Source: Roseibium denhamense (lineage in GTDB: Bacteria > Pseudomonadota > Alphaproteobacteria > Rhizobiales > Stappiaceae). From it: a stretch of DNA of 64,000 bases. The position numbers and the translations under genes are program-made. The stretch lies in assembly GCF_009711415.1 (NCBI RefSeq), contig NZ_SMLZ01000116.1, positions 189,000 to 252,999 of the forward strand, read 5' to 3'. This document shows, piece by piece, positions 47,503-55,851 of the stretch (position 1 is its first letter; the number at the start of each line of letters is the position of its first letter). The notes beneath the pieces are model-generated. The model was given only the letters and a program-made list of their open reading frames with translations. It had not been told where the DNA came from and did not search any database.

Positions 47503-48720
47503 TTACCGTTCGACGAGCGCCATGCGCTGGTTGTACCAGTTCATGAAGGCTGAGGTGATCAGGCTGAGCGAGAGATAGACCGCCATCCAGATCGCAATGA
47601 TTTCAATCGCCTGACCGGTCTGATTCAGAACCGTGCCGCCCATGGACACAAGGTCCGGATAGGCAATGGCAACGGCCAGGGACGAGTTCTTGGTCAGGTT
47701 AAGATATTGGGACGTCAGCGGCGGGATGATCACCCGCATTGCCTGCGGAATGATGACCAGCCGAAGCGTCGGGCTGTTGCGTAGGCCAAGCGCATGGGCT
47801 GCCTCCGTTTGCCCGTGATTGACGGCCTGAATGCCAGCTCTGACGATCTCGGCGATAAAGGCTGCCGTGTAGATGGCAAGGGCAGCTGTCAACGCAAGAA
47901 ACTCAGGAATAAGCCGGGCACCAACGCCGAGCTCAAATCCACGCCGGAGGATAGGTCCTTCCTCGACGAAGTTCGGATGCTCCAGATACATCGGCATGCC
48001 GGTCATCAAGTATGTGATGACCGGGAGACAAATAATCAGACCAAGCGCTGTCCGGAATATAGGAAATTGCTGTCCCGTCGCATCCTGCCGCTTCTTGGCC
48101 CATTTGGCGATAAAGAAAGTGGCGGCAATTGCGATGATCAGCGCGTAGCCGATAAATGCAGAGCCAGGCTCCCAGACCGGTTTCGGCCCATAAAGACCGG
48201 TGATGTTCAGGTGGAAGTTCTCGAACCCGAACGACCATTTGTCCCGCTTGTCAGGGACAGCCCGCAGCACAGCGAAGTACCAGAAGAAAATTTGAAGAAG
48301 CAGCGGAACGTTGCGAACAAGCTCAACATACCAGTAAGAGATCTGCCGGACGACCCAATTGTTGGACAAACGGGCAATACCGACGATGAACCCGATGATG
48401 GTCGCAAAGAAAATACCGACAACAGCAACAAACAGGGTGTTCAAGAACCCGACGAAAATCGCCCGCCCGTAGCTTGATGATTCAGTATAATCGACAAGAG
48501 CCTGGCTCGTGCCAAAACCGGCTGAAATATCAAGAAAACCCCAACCGGAGGCAATGTTTTGCCGCTCCAGGTTGGCAATGGTGTTCGATACGATGAAGTA
48601 TCCGAAAAAGATAAGCGTGCCTATCAGGAGGACCTGATAAAAGAGCCCGCGTACTTTAGGATCGTTCACCAGCGAAGCACGTGCCGGCGCTTGCGCCGAG
48701 TCCTGCTCCATGACTGCCAT
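47503..48720 (-). CDS. aapQ: general L-amino acid ABC transporter permease AapQ
   Basis: This is a 405-residue permease, paired with AapM. It has about eight hydrophobic segments and the permease-ATPase contact loop EIVRAGIQAVNHGQTEAAHALG. The insert between the first and second half (about residues 75-200) is typical of AapQ. It lies downstream of aapJ with a stem-loop between them, which usually lowers expression of the membrane and ATPase subunits compared with the binding protein. Confidence 0.93.
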   Translation of the reverse strand: MAVMEQDSAQAPARASLVNDPKVRGLFYQVLLIGTLIFFGYFIVSNTIANLERQNIASGWGFLDISAGFGTSQALVDYTESSSYGRAIFVGFLNTLFVAVVGIFFATIIGFIVGIARLSNNWVVRQISYWYVELVRNVPLLLQIFFWYFAVLRAVPDKRDKWSFGFENFHLNITGLYGPKPVWEPGSAFIGYALIIAIAATFFIAKWAKKRQDATGQQFPIFRTALGLIICLPVITYLMTGMPMYLEHPNFVEEGPILRRGFELGVGARLIPEFLALTAALAIYTAAFIAEIVRAGIQAVNHGQTEAAHALGLRNSPTLRLVIIPQAMRVIIPPLTSQYLNLTKNSSLAVAIAYPDLVSMGGTVLNQTGQAIEIIAIWMAVYLSLSLITSAFMNWYNQRMALVER

Positions 48721-48907
48721 AGAACCTCGCCCAAGTTGTCACGAGTGAGCCCGGCCTGCCAGAGGCAGCCTCTCCTCATTCGTGTCTGAACTGCTTCCGG
48801 TGTTTCTTTTTGCGCTTAAACGCGCGCCCCTATCGGCGGAAGCAATTCGTCCCCCCACGCGGTTTCCGGATTTGTCCGGAATTTTTGGCGTGGACTAAAT
48901 TTATTGA

Positions 48908-48938
48908 GGGTTCCGGCGGCGTATCGCTGCCGGAACCC
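48908..48938 (-). terminator. stem-loop between aapJ and aapQ
   Basis: A perfect ten-base stem (48908-48917 with 48929-48938) and an 11-base loop lie 26 bases past the aapJ stop. The T-run is poor. Such hairpins typically stabilise the binding-protein message or end most transcripts there, giving more binding protein than permease. Confidence 0.75.
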
Positions 48939-48963
48939 CATCATCCCCGTTTAGAACGGTGGA

Positions 48964-49980
48964 TTAGCGGACCGGCGCTGCGTAGAGGAACCCGCCATCA
49001 GACCACAGAGCATTCACGCCACGGGAGATGCCGAGCGGTGTGTCCGGGCCAACGTTGGCGTTGAAGGACTCTTCGTAGTTACCGACGTTTTTGATGATGT
49101 TGTAAGCCCAGTCGTTGGACAGGCCGATACCTTCACCAAATGCACCGTCAACACCCAGAAGACGCTTGATGGATGGGTTGTCGGAACCCTTCATTTCGTC
49201 AACGTTTGCGGAGGTGACGCCGAGTTCCTCAGCGTTGATCATTGCATTGAGGGTCCATTTAGCAATGTTGAACCACTCATCGTCGCCCTGACGGACAACC
49301 GGACCAAGCGGCTCTTTGGAGATGATCTCCGGAAGAACCATGTGGTCGCCTGGGTTGGTCAGTTTCAGGCGCTGTGCGTACAGGCCGGAAGCGTCCGTGG
49401 TGTAAACATCGCAGCGGCCGGCGTCATATGCAGCGACAACTTCGTCAGCTTTTTCAAAAGCGACGATTTCGTACGGCATGTTGTTGGCACGGAAGTAGTC
49501 GGCAACGTTCAGCTCGGTTGTCGTACCGGTGTTGGTGCAGACAGATGCGCCGGACAGCTCCAGAGCGGACGTAACGCCCAGGTCCTTGCGGACCATGAAG
49601 CCCTGACCGTCATAGTAGTTGACGCCAGCAAAGTTCAGACCCAGCTGGGTGTCGCGGGACATGGTCCAGGTGGTGTTCCGTGACAGAACGTCGACTTCGC
49701 CGGACTGAAGCGCGGTGAAACGCTCTTTAGCAGACAGCGGGGTGAACTTAACCGCTTCAGCATCACCGAAAACGGCAGATGCCATTGCACGGCAGAGATC
49801 AACGTCGAGACCAGTCCAGTTCCCCTGTGCATCCGGGTTTGAGAAGCCCGGAAGGCCTTGGCTCACACCACACTGGATGAAGCCTTTGCCTTTGATGTCT
49901 TCCAGCGTTGTCGCACTAGCAGCCGTCGCTGTTGCTCCCAGTGCAGCGCCGAGTACGAGCGGAAGGAATTTATTAGTCAT
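48964..49980 (-). CDS. aapJ: general L-amino acid ABC transporter substrate-binding protein AapJ
   Basis: This is the periplasmic binding protein for a broad range of L-amino acids. From ATG 49980 it has 338 residues with a Sec signal ending ASATT. The mature region shows the family pattern CGVSQGLPGFSNPDAQGNW-type N-terminus and RNTTWTMSRD in the middle. Two internal cysteines around VCTNTGTT and AGRCDVY are likely paired. It heads the aap operon. A second homologue lies 410 bases upstream. Confidence 0.93.
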   Translation of the reverse strand: MTNKFLPLVLGAALGATATAASATTLEDIKGKGFIQCGVSQGLPGFSNPDAQGNWTGLDVDLCRAMASAVFGDAEAVKFTPLSAKERFTALQSGEVDVLSRNTTWTMSRDTQLGLNFAGVNYYDGQGFMVRKDLGVTSALELSGASVCTNTGTTTELNVADYFRANNMPYEIVAFEKADEVVAAYDAGRCDVYTTDASGLYAQRLKLTNPGDHMVLPEIISKEPLGPVVRQGDDEWFNIAKWTLNAMINAEELGVTSANVDEMKGSDNPSIKRLLGVDGAFGEGIGLSNDWAYNIIKNVGNYEESFNANVGPDTPLGISRGVNALWSDGGFLYAAPVR

Positions 49981-50392
49981 GGATATGCAGCCTTTATTTG
50001 TTACCCATACTTTATTACGCCGGGCATGACATGAAGACATCTTCATCGTCTCGTAGCTGGACGATCTCGGCCTTTACGGCCATTTCCTCCAGACGTCTTC
50101 CGTCCCACCCAACGGCCCCATACGATGGCATTTAGCTGTTCGGGTCAAGTACTTGCTGCGCGGATCTTGTCAAAATTCTAAAGACTGCTTTCATTTGCGA
50201 TTAACAAAAATGCACAAAACGCGAACATGGCGCACATCCGCGCACACGCTGCCTAGATCGTGTGCATTGCGCAAATTCACCCTATCTCGATGAAATCCGC
50301 CGGGCTTGTGCCTGACCGTCCTAAGCCGGTGACGGACAAGCGCCCGGGCAATGCCCAGGCGCACCGGTTTGATCTCTCAAATCACGTCTGGG
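49981..50392. other. 412-base intergenic region with aapJ promoter
   Basis: This gap holds the presumed aapJ promoter and a perfect seven-base dyad with two-base centre (50031-50037 and 50040-50046), 50-66 bases before the aapJ start, which could be an operator. The 50340-50362 hairpin belongs to the end of the upstream gene. I see no other gene. Confidence 0.5.
50340..50362 (-). terminator. stem-loop after the second AapJ-like gene
   Basis: Two 11-base arms (50340-50350 and 50352-50362) pair with one mismatch, 30 bases past the stop of the paralogous binding-protein gene. There is no clear T-run, so it may be a partial terminator. Confidence 0.55.
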
Positions 50393-51412
50393 TTATCGAA
50401 TCGGCGGGGCATACAGAACGCCGCCATCGTTCCACAGCGCATTTATGCCCCGGCTAATCTCCAGTGGTGTCTCGGGTCCGACATTGCGTTCGAACACATC
50501 ACCATAGTTTCCGACAGCACGGATGATCCGGACGGCCCAATCCTTGTCGAGGCCAAGCGCCTCACCAAAATTTCCGTCAACACCCAGGAGACGCTTGATG
50601 GACGGGTTATCCGATCCAAGCATTTCGTCCACATTTTGCTGGGTGACGCCAAGTTCCTCGGCGTTGATCAAAACGTTCAGTGTCCACTTGGCAATGTTGA
50701 ACCACTTATCATCGCCCTGGCGGACAACCGGCCCCAGGGGTTCCTTGGAAATGATTTCCGGCAGGATCATATGGTCTTCGGGATTGGTCAGTTTAAGCCG
50801 GTTGGCATGCAGGCCCGACTTGTCAGTCGTATAGACATCACAGCGCCCGGCGTCATAGGCCTGCGTGACTTCGTCATTCTTTTCGAATGCGACCACTTCA
50901 TAGGGCATGTCATTGACCCGGAAATAATCCGCAACGTTGAGTTCCGTCGTCGTGCCGGTGGCCGTGCAGACCGACGCACCAGCAAGCTCCAGGGCCGATG
51001 TTATGCCCAGCTCCTTGCGGACCATCATGGCTTGGCCATCGTAGTACATCACGCCTGCAAAATTGGCCCCGAGATTGGTGTCGCGGGACATGGTCCAGGT
51101 TGTTGTGCGCGACAGAACATCAATCTCGCCCGATTGCAGCGCGGTAAACCGTTCCGGGGATGACAACGGCCGGAATTTCACAGCAGTCGGGTCATCAAAA
51201 ACGGCGGCAGCGATAGCCCGGCAATAGTCTACGTCAAGGCCAGTCCAAGCTCCCTCCGCATCGGGATTGGAAAACCCGGGATTGCCCTGACTGACGCCGC
51301 AGGTGAAAAACCCGTTTTCCCGGACGGTGTCCAGGGTCGCGGCGGCCGCCGGCACGAAGTTCACGCCCAATGTTGCAATTGCAAGAATGATTTTCGAAGC
51401 AGTTCGTTTCAT
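50393..51412 (-). CDS. second AapJ-like amino acid binding protein
   Basis: This is a tandem paralogue of aapJ with 339 residues from ATG 51412, which has a strong AGGAGG ribosome site. The signal peptide ends in AAAAT. The mature part is nearly collinear with AapJ (CGVSQGNPGFSNPDAEG, RTTTWTMSRD, the same paired cysteines), and by eye most positions are identical. It has its own start region and a downstream hairpin, so it is probably transcribed separately and feeds the same AapQMP channel with a different ligand range. Confidence 0.9.
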   Translation of the reverse strand: MKRTASKIILAIATLGVNFVPAAAATLDTVRENGFFTCGVSQGNPGFSNPDAEGAWTGLDVDYCRAIAAAVFDDPTAVKFRPLSSPERFTALQSGEIDVLSRTTTWTMSRDTNLGANFAGVMYYDGQAMMVRKELGITSALELAGASVCTATGTTTELNVADYFRVNDMPYEVVAFEKNDEVTQAYDAGRCDVYTTDKSGLHANRLKLTNPEDHMILPEIISKEPLGPVVRQGDDKWFNIAKWTLNVLINAEELGVTQQNVDEMLGSDNPSIKRLLGVDGNFGEALGLDKDWAVRIIRAVGNYGDVFERNVGPETPLEISRGINALWNDGGVLYAPPIR

Positions 51413-51639
51413 CAGTATTGTCCTCCTGAGGCTGGAAATACCGCTCCGGAAGACCTTGATTTCAAATGACCATTGCGAAAAATCTGTAGGTCCAATGGCA
51501 AAAAGCGCTATGGATTGGCATGAACATGGCGCAGCCTTGGCAGACAGGTTGCGCTTCGCAGGACAAGCGTTTCCCGCAGACCGCCGCTCTACCGTCCCGG
51601 CAAGCGAAAGGCCGGGGCACATCGCACAAGTAGGATAGA

Positions 51640-52815
51640 ATGACCAGCAAGACCTCCAAACCGGCAAAAACCGACACTCTTCTTGCCCATGCGGGCCGTG
51701 ACCCGTCGTCCTTCCACGGGTTTGTAAACCCGCCCGTTGTTCATGCCTCGACGGTGCTTTATCCCGACACCGGCACGATGGTGAGCAACGGCCAGCGCTA
51801 TTCCTATGCCCGAAGGGGCAATCCGACGACAGATTCGCTGGAGGGAGCGCTGAGAGAGCTGGAAGGGGCGGCAGGTGTCAAACTGGCGAACTCTGGCCTG
51901 AACGCAATTGCACTGGCGATCCTCTCTTGCGTCAAGGCCGGTGATCATATCCTGATCGCGGACACGGCTTACGGCCCAACAAGGTATTTCGCCGATACTG
52001 TGCTGCCAGGGCTTAATGTGGATGTTGAGTATTACCCCCCGGCTCTCGGGGCGGACATCAAGGCGCTTTTCAAACCCAACACTACGGCAGTCTTCACAGA
52101 GGCACCGGGCTCCCTCACCTTTGAAATGCAGGATGTCCCGGCAATCGCCTCTGCCGCCCACGTAATCGGCGCAACTGTCCTTATGGATAACACCTGGGCG
52201 AGCCCCCTTTTCTGTCAGCCGATTTCACTCGGTGTCGATCTCTCCATTCAGGCCGGAACGAAATATATTGTCGGCCATTCCGACGTCATGCTTGGAACCA
52301 TCGCCGCCAGCGAGAAAGCCTGGGCTGCGCTGGACACATTGACGGGCGCCATGGGCAGCCACGTTGCTCCGGACGACGTTTACCTCGGGCTCCGCGGTCT
52401 CAGAACACTCTCGGTCCGCCTGGAACGCCACCAGAAAAACACTGCCGCAGTGCTCGATTGGTTGAAGAACCAGCCGCATGTGGGCCAGATCCGCTATCCG
52501 GCACTGGAAACAGACCCTGGCTACAGTATCTGGCAACGTGATTTTTCGGGCGCCTCAGGCTTATGCGGTTTTGACTTCGCTGACGGTACCAGCCAACAAG
52601 CGGCCTATGCGTTCCTTGATGCGCTAGATGTTTTTGGGCTCGGTTATTCCTGGGGCGGCTTTGAAAGCCTGGCCATTCCAGTGCGGCTGAAAGGAATGCG
52701 ATCCGCGACCCCCGTAGATCCGCAGCTTCAATCCGTGCGCCTTCATATCGGGCTAGAAGATCCGGAGGATCTGATCGCCGATATGGCTCAGGCATTCGAC
52801 AAAGCTTTCAGCTGA
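51640..52815 (+). CDS. metC: cystathionine beta-lyase
   Basis: This PLP enzyme of the Cys/Met-metabolism family cleaves cystathionine to homocysteine. The 391-residue length fits. The PLP lysine lies in AGTKYIVGHSD near residue 207, preceded by the MDNTWASPL aspartate loop. The combination of YSYARRGNPTT, GSLTFEMQD and the final SWGGFESL motif is typical of alphaproteobacterial MetC. It diverges from the second binding-protein gene over 227 bases. Confidence 0.9.
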   Translation: MTSKTSKPAKTDTLLAHAGRDPSSFHGFVNPPVVHASTVLYPDTGTMVSNGQRYSYARRGNPTTDSLEGALRELEGAAGVKLANSGLNAIALAILSCVKAGDHILIADTAYGPTRYFADTVLPGLNVDVEYYPPALGADIKALFKPNTTAVFTEAPGSLTFEMQDVPAIASAAHVIGATVLMDNTWASPLFCQPISLGVDLSIQAGTKYIVGHSDVMLGTIAASEKAWAALDTLTGAMGSHVAPDDVYLGLRGLRTLSVRLERHQKNTAAVLDWLKNQPHVGQIRYPALETDPGYSIWQRDFSGASGLCGFDFADGTSQQAAYAFLDALDVFGLGYSWGGFESLAIPVRLKGMRSATPVDPQLQSVRLHIGLEDPEDLIADMAQAFDKAFS

Positions 52816-52915
52816 TTGATGGATTCCATGACAAAGTTTCATGGGATCAAAACATTGCGGCAGACGCCGGCGATGACGAAATGGTGGGGACCAGCCAACC
52901 GGAAAGGCACCGACC

Positions 52916-53755
52916 ATGACCATCCAGCGCATTGCAGCTTTTTCTCACGGGGACACCGGTGGCAATCCGGCCGGTGTCCTCATTAGTCCGTCCCACCCTC
53001 CGGTCGACAAGATGCGGGCCATTGCAGCTGAGGTTGGATTTTCCGAGACCGCCTTTTCTGCACCTGACGCGGACGGCGCTTGGCGTGTCCGTTACTTTTC
53101 GCCCCAGTCTGAAGTGCCCTTTTGCGGGCACGCCACGATCGCGCTTGGATCCGCGCTTACCCGGCAGTTCGGACCGGGCACCTACAGACTGATCCTAAAC
53201 AACAGCAATATCACGGTGGAAGGATCTGAAGACGGCGGCCTCTACACGGCTGCCCTACAATCCCCGCCGACCCGCAGCCGCCCCGCAGACGCTGATACCC
53301 TTCAAAAGGTCCTCACGCTTTTCGGTTTTGCTGAAGATCAGATTGATTATCGTATTCCGCCGGCAATTGTTCATGGCGGGGCGGATCATTTTTCCCTGAC
53401 GTTGACGTCCCGCGAGGCTCTGGCGTCGATGGCATACGACCAGGAGGCCGGACGCCGGCTCATGGAGGACCATGGCTGGGTGACCATTATGCTGGCCTAT
53501 TCTGAGAGCCCGCAGCAGTTCCATACCAGGAATGCATTTGCGTCCGGTGGGGTCTACGAGGATCCGGCAACAGGGGCTGCCAGTGCCGCTTTCGCTGGGT
53601 ATCTGCGCGATATCGATTGGCCGCATGGCGGACGCATCGAAATCAGTCAAGGGGCCGACATGGGAATGCCGAGCCAAATTCATGCTGAAATCGGGGATGA
53701 AAAAAGCGGCTCAATCCGGGTCTCGGGGACCGCGCGGATCATGCAGGACCGGTAG
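52916..53755 (+). CDS. PhzF-family isomerase-like protein
   Basis: This 279-residue protein belongs to the PhzF/diaminopimelate-epimerase-like fold. The active-site glutamate is in SETAF (about residue 44). FTPxxE-like contacts are replaced by RYFSPQSEVPFCGHAT, and the second-domain EDPATGAA is conserved. No phenazine genes are nearby, so this is a PhzF-family enzyme of unknown substrate. It is convergent with the LABN gene. Confidence 0.87.
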   Translation: MTIQRIAAFSHGDTGGNPAGVLISPSHPPVDKMRAIAAEVGFSETAFSAPDADGAWRVRYFSPQSEVPFCGHATIALGSALTRQFGPGTYRLILNNSNITVEGSEDGGLYTAALQSPPTRSRPADADTLQKVLTLFGFAEDQIDYRIPPAIVHGGADHFSLTLTSREALASMAYDQEAGRRLMEDHGWVTIMLAYSESPQQFHTRNAFASGGVYEDPATGAASAAFAGYLRDIDWPHGGRIEISQGADMGMPSQIHAEIGDEKSGSIRVSGTARIMQDR

Positions 53756-53807
53756 GTGTTCACGCTGAGCGGAATGGATTTTGCGCAATACCCGCTCTGC
53801 ACAACGT

Positions 53808-54122
53808 TCAGATCGTCGGGTCTTTCCGCTTTTCGTTGAAAATCAGCCAAAGGTTCCGGAAATAGATGAGTAGGCCGAGCCCTTGGCCTGCGATAAAGAC
53901 CGGATCCTGACGCTGAATGGCATAGACTAGCAGCAGGGACCCGCCCGCCACCGAGAAAAACCAGAAGGCTACCGGAACTATGGACCGGCCGACGCGTTCG
54001 GAAGCGATCCACTGGATGACAAACCGCATCATGAACATGGCTTGAGCAAAGAAACCCAAGATGATCCAGAAATCGAATTGCTCGATGAAAACGGTATAGA
54101 ACCAGTCAATCAGCGCGGTCAT
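53808..54122 (-). CDS. small membrane protein of the lipid A biosynthesis N-terminal (LABN) family
   Basis: This 104-residue protein has three hydrophobic segments and matches the LABN domain (FWIILGFFAQAMFMMRFVIQW, then FWFFSVAGGSLLL, YAIQRQDPVFIAGQ). The domain is found either alone or fused to lipid A or glycosyltransferase proteins. Here it lies 59 bases downstream of a family 2 glycosyltransferase gene in the same operon, so a supporting role in the same glycolipid step is likely. The exact function is unknown. Confidence 0.88.
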   Translation of the reverse strand: MTALIDWFYTVFIEQFDFWIILGFFAQAMFMMRFVIQWIASERVGRSIVPVAFWFFSVAGGSLLLVYAIQRQDPVFIAGQGLGLLIYFRNLWLIFNEKRKDPTI

Positions 54123-54181
54123 TACACGTCCAGTTAAGTTGTTGCCAGGCGGCGGTGTTATCCGGTCAAATACGGCTTATT

Positions 54182-54943
54182 TCAGGTTAGCGGGCGCACC
54201 GTCGGAATTTTTCTACGGCGTCGGCGCAGCCACCAGACACCCACAAGATCCAGAATTCCCACAAGAGCCCGGTCGAAGATACCGTATTTGGACGTACCGT
54301 GCCGCCTCTGCCGGTCCTGCACGTCGATATGGACGACGCCATAACCTTCCCGGATCACGAGAGCGGGCAAGAACCGGTGCCAGCTGTCAAAATACGGGAT
54401 TTGCAAGAACACCTCACGGCGCAGGGCCTTGAGCCCGCACCCACTGTCTCGTGTGTTGTCCTTCAGAATTGCCCCGCGAACCTTGTTGGCAAACCTGGAT
54501 GCATACCGTTTGGCAAGGCTTGCCTTGCGACCCAGACGCTGCCCTGCGGCCAGGGCGACAGACGGCCCGGCGGCTTCAAGCGCGTCCAGCAGTTGCGGGA
54601 TATAGGCCGGATTGTTCTCGCCGTCGCCATCGATGGTGGCAACGACATCGCCACGGGCGTTTTGAACGCCTGTGCGGACCGCGCAGCTCTGCCCGCAAGA
54701 TGTCTCATGGCGGATCGGTCTCAGCCAGTCATGGGTTGCGGCATAGTCCTGCAGCACGATGTCCGTCCCATCCGAAGAGCCGTCATCGATGACGATGACC
54801 TCGAATTTGCGGTCCTTCAGAGCGTTCTCGATTTCGTCCAAAAGGATTGGAAGGTTCTCAGCTTCATCCTTGGCGGGCACGACGACGGTCACCGCCAATG
54901 CACCTTTTGAGGCAGCCAGTCCTTCCATGTAGCTCTGTGTCAT
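54182..54943 (-). CDS. family 2 glycosyltransferase, polyprenyl-phosphate sugar synthase type
   Basis: This 253-residue enzyme resembles dolichol-phosphate-mannose synthase, ArnC and the RgtE-type enzymes that load a sugar onto a polyprenyl phosphate carrier. Motifs in order: VVVPAKDEAENLP, VIDDGSSDGT, TIDGDGENNP (the metal-binding aspartates), and the RQRRHGTSKY segment after which only a short hydrophobic tail remains. The start at ATG 54943 overlaps the stop of the PAP2 gene as ATGA. It would make the sugar donor for the GT39 protein in the same operon. Confidence 0.88.
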   Translation of the reverse strand: MTQSYMEGLAASKGALAVTVVVPAKDEAENLPILLDEIENALKDRKFEVIVIDDGSSDGTDIVLQDYAATHDWLRPIRHETSCGQSCAVRTGVQNARGDVVATIDGDGENNPAYIPQLLDALEAAGPSVALAAGQRLGRKASLAKRYASRFANKVRGAILKDNTRDSGCGLKALRREVFLQIPYFDSWHRFLPALVIREGYGVVHIDVQDRQRRHGTSKYGIFDRALVGILDLVGVWWLRRRRRKIPTVRPLT

Positions 54944-55851
54944 ACGCCTGTCCGTTCTGCGGCTTGAGATCGACTGCCATCCAAGTGAATACGGGCTGCA
55001 CCGCGCTGGCCGCGCGCAACCTGCCAAACCGCCCGCAGGCACGCTTTTGCAGAACGCGCACTCATGTTCGGAACGATCTTCCCGGCATCATTGAGATGAA
55101 AGCCGATCCGGCGCCGCGCCATGGCCCGCACCGTAAAGAATGTGAATGCCATGCCCAAGAGCGTTCCGGCGATCACGTCGCTGGGGTAATGGGCACCCAC
55201 CATGACCCGGCTGAAAGCAATCCAGAAGGCGGCCACAATAATCAGCCAGCGATAGGCGGGGAAAATGAAAGCAAGGGCGGTTGCCAGTGCCGCGATTGTC
55301 GTGGAATGCCCCGATGGGAAGCTGGTGTAAGTCCCGTCAAACGCGAGGAAGTCGAACCGCACCGGCCCAACTTCTTCATAGAGTTTGGGACGCGCCCGGC
55401 CAAGCGACCACTTGAACGCGATCGCGATCAGGCCGGTGGCAGCCACAGAGTAGAAGATAAAGGTCGCGTAGGTGAACAGTGCCCCAACGGCCATACGCAG
55501 CCGGAAGGCATACTTGCCGGCATCCAATGCTAGCAGACCGAGGCAGGTCAGGCCGCTTGACCACAAAATCCAGTCGGATTTGCCGAAGTCGGTAAAGGCT
55601 CGGAAAGCGGCCCTATATTCACCGGGCAATGATCGCAGCCACGGATATGTCGGAACGTCGAACGCGACGACCGCGATCCCAACGGTCAAAAGAAGGACTG
55701 CAAGGATATCCTGCGGCCTCTGACCGGGGGGCAGCGGATCCCGGTTATGGACGGGGCGATCGCGGCGGCCTGCATACAGTATTGCTGCCCGCCGGGTGTT
55801 TCCGCGCATACGCGAAAAAGTTCGCCGGACAAAACTACTGCTGTTGCTCAT
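54940..55851 (-). CDS. PAP2-family membrane phosphatase (LpxE-like)
   Basis: This 303-residue protein has about six membrane segments and the complete PAP2 catalytic signature: KWSLGRARP at residues 147-155, SFPSGH at 177-182, and SRVMVGAHYPSD at 214-225. Family members remove phosphate from lipid A, undecaprenyl diphosphate or phosphatidylglycerophosphate. Because it is encoded between an ArnT-like and an ArnC-like protein, a lipid A phosphatase role is the best guess. It overlaps the GT39 gene by 17 bases. Confidence 0.87.
   Translation of the reverse strand: MSNSSSFVRRTFSRMRGNTRRAAILYAGRRDRPVHNRDPLPPGQRPQDILAVLLLTVGIAVVAFDVPTYPWLRSLPGEYRAAFRAFTDFGKSDWILWSSGLTCLGLLALDAGKYAFRLRMAVGALFTYATFIFYSVAATGLIAIAFKWSLGRARPKLYEEVGPVRFDFLAFDGTYTSFPSGHSTTIAALATALAFIFPAYRWLIIVAAFWIAFSRVMVGAHYPSDVIAGTLLGMAFTFFTVRAMARRRIGFHLNDAGKIVPNMSARSAKACLRAVWQVARGQRGAARIHLDGSRSQAAERTGV

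Noticed and set aside
51413-51667. N-terminal extension of the second AapJ-like protein
   Set aside because: A strong ribosome site and signal peptide mark ATG 51412, and the extension overlaps metC.
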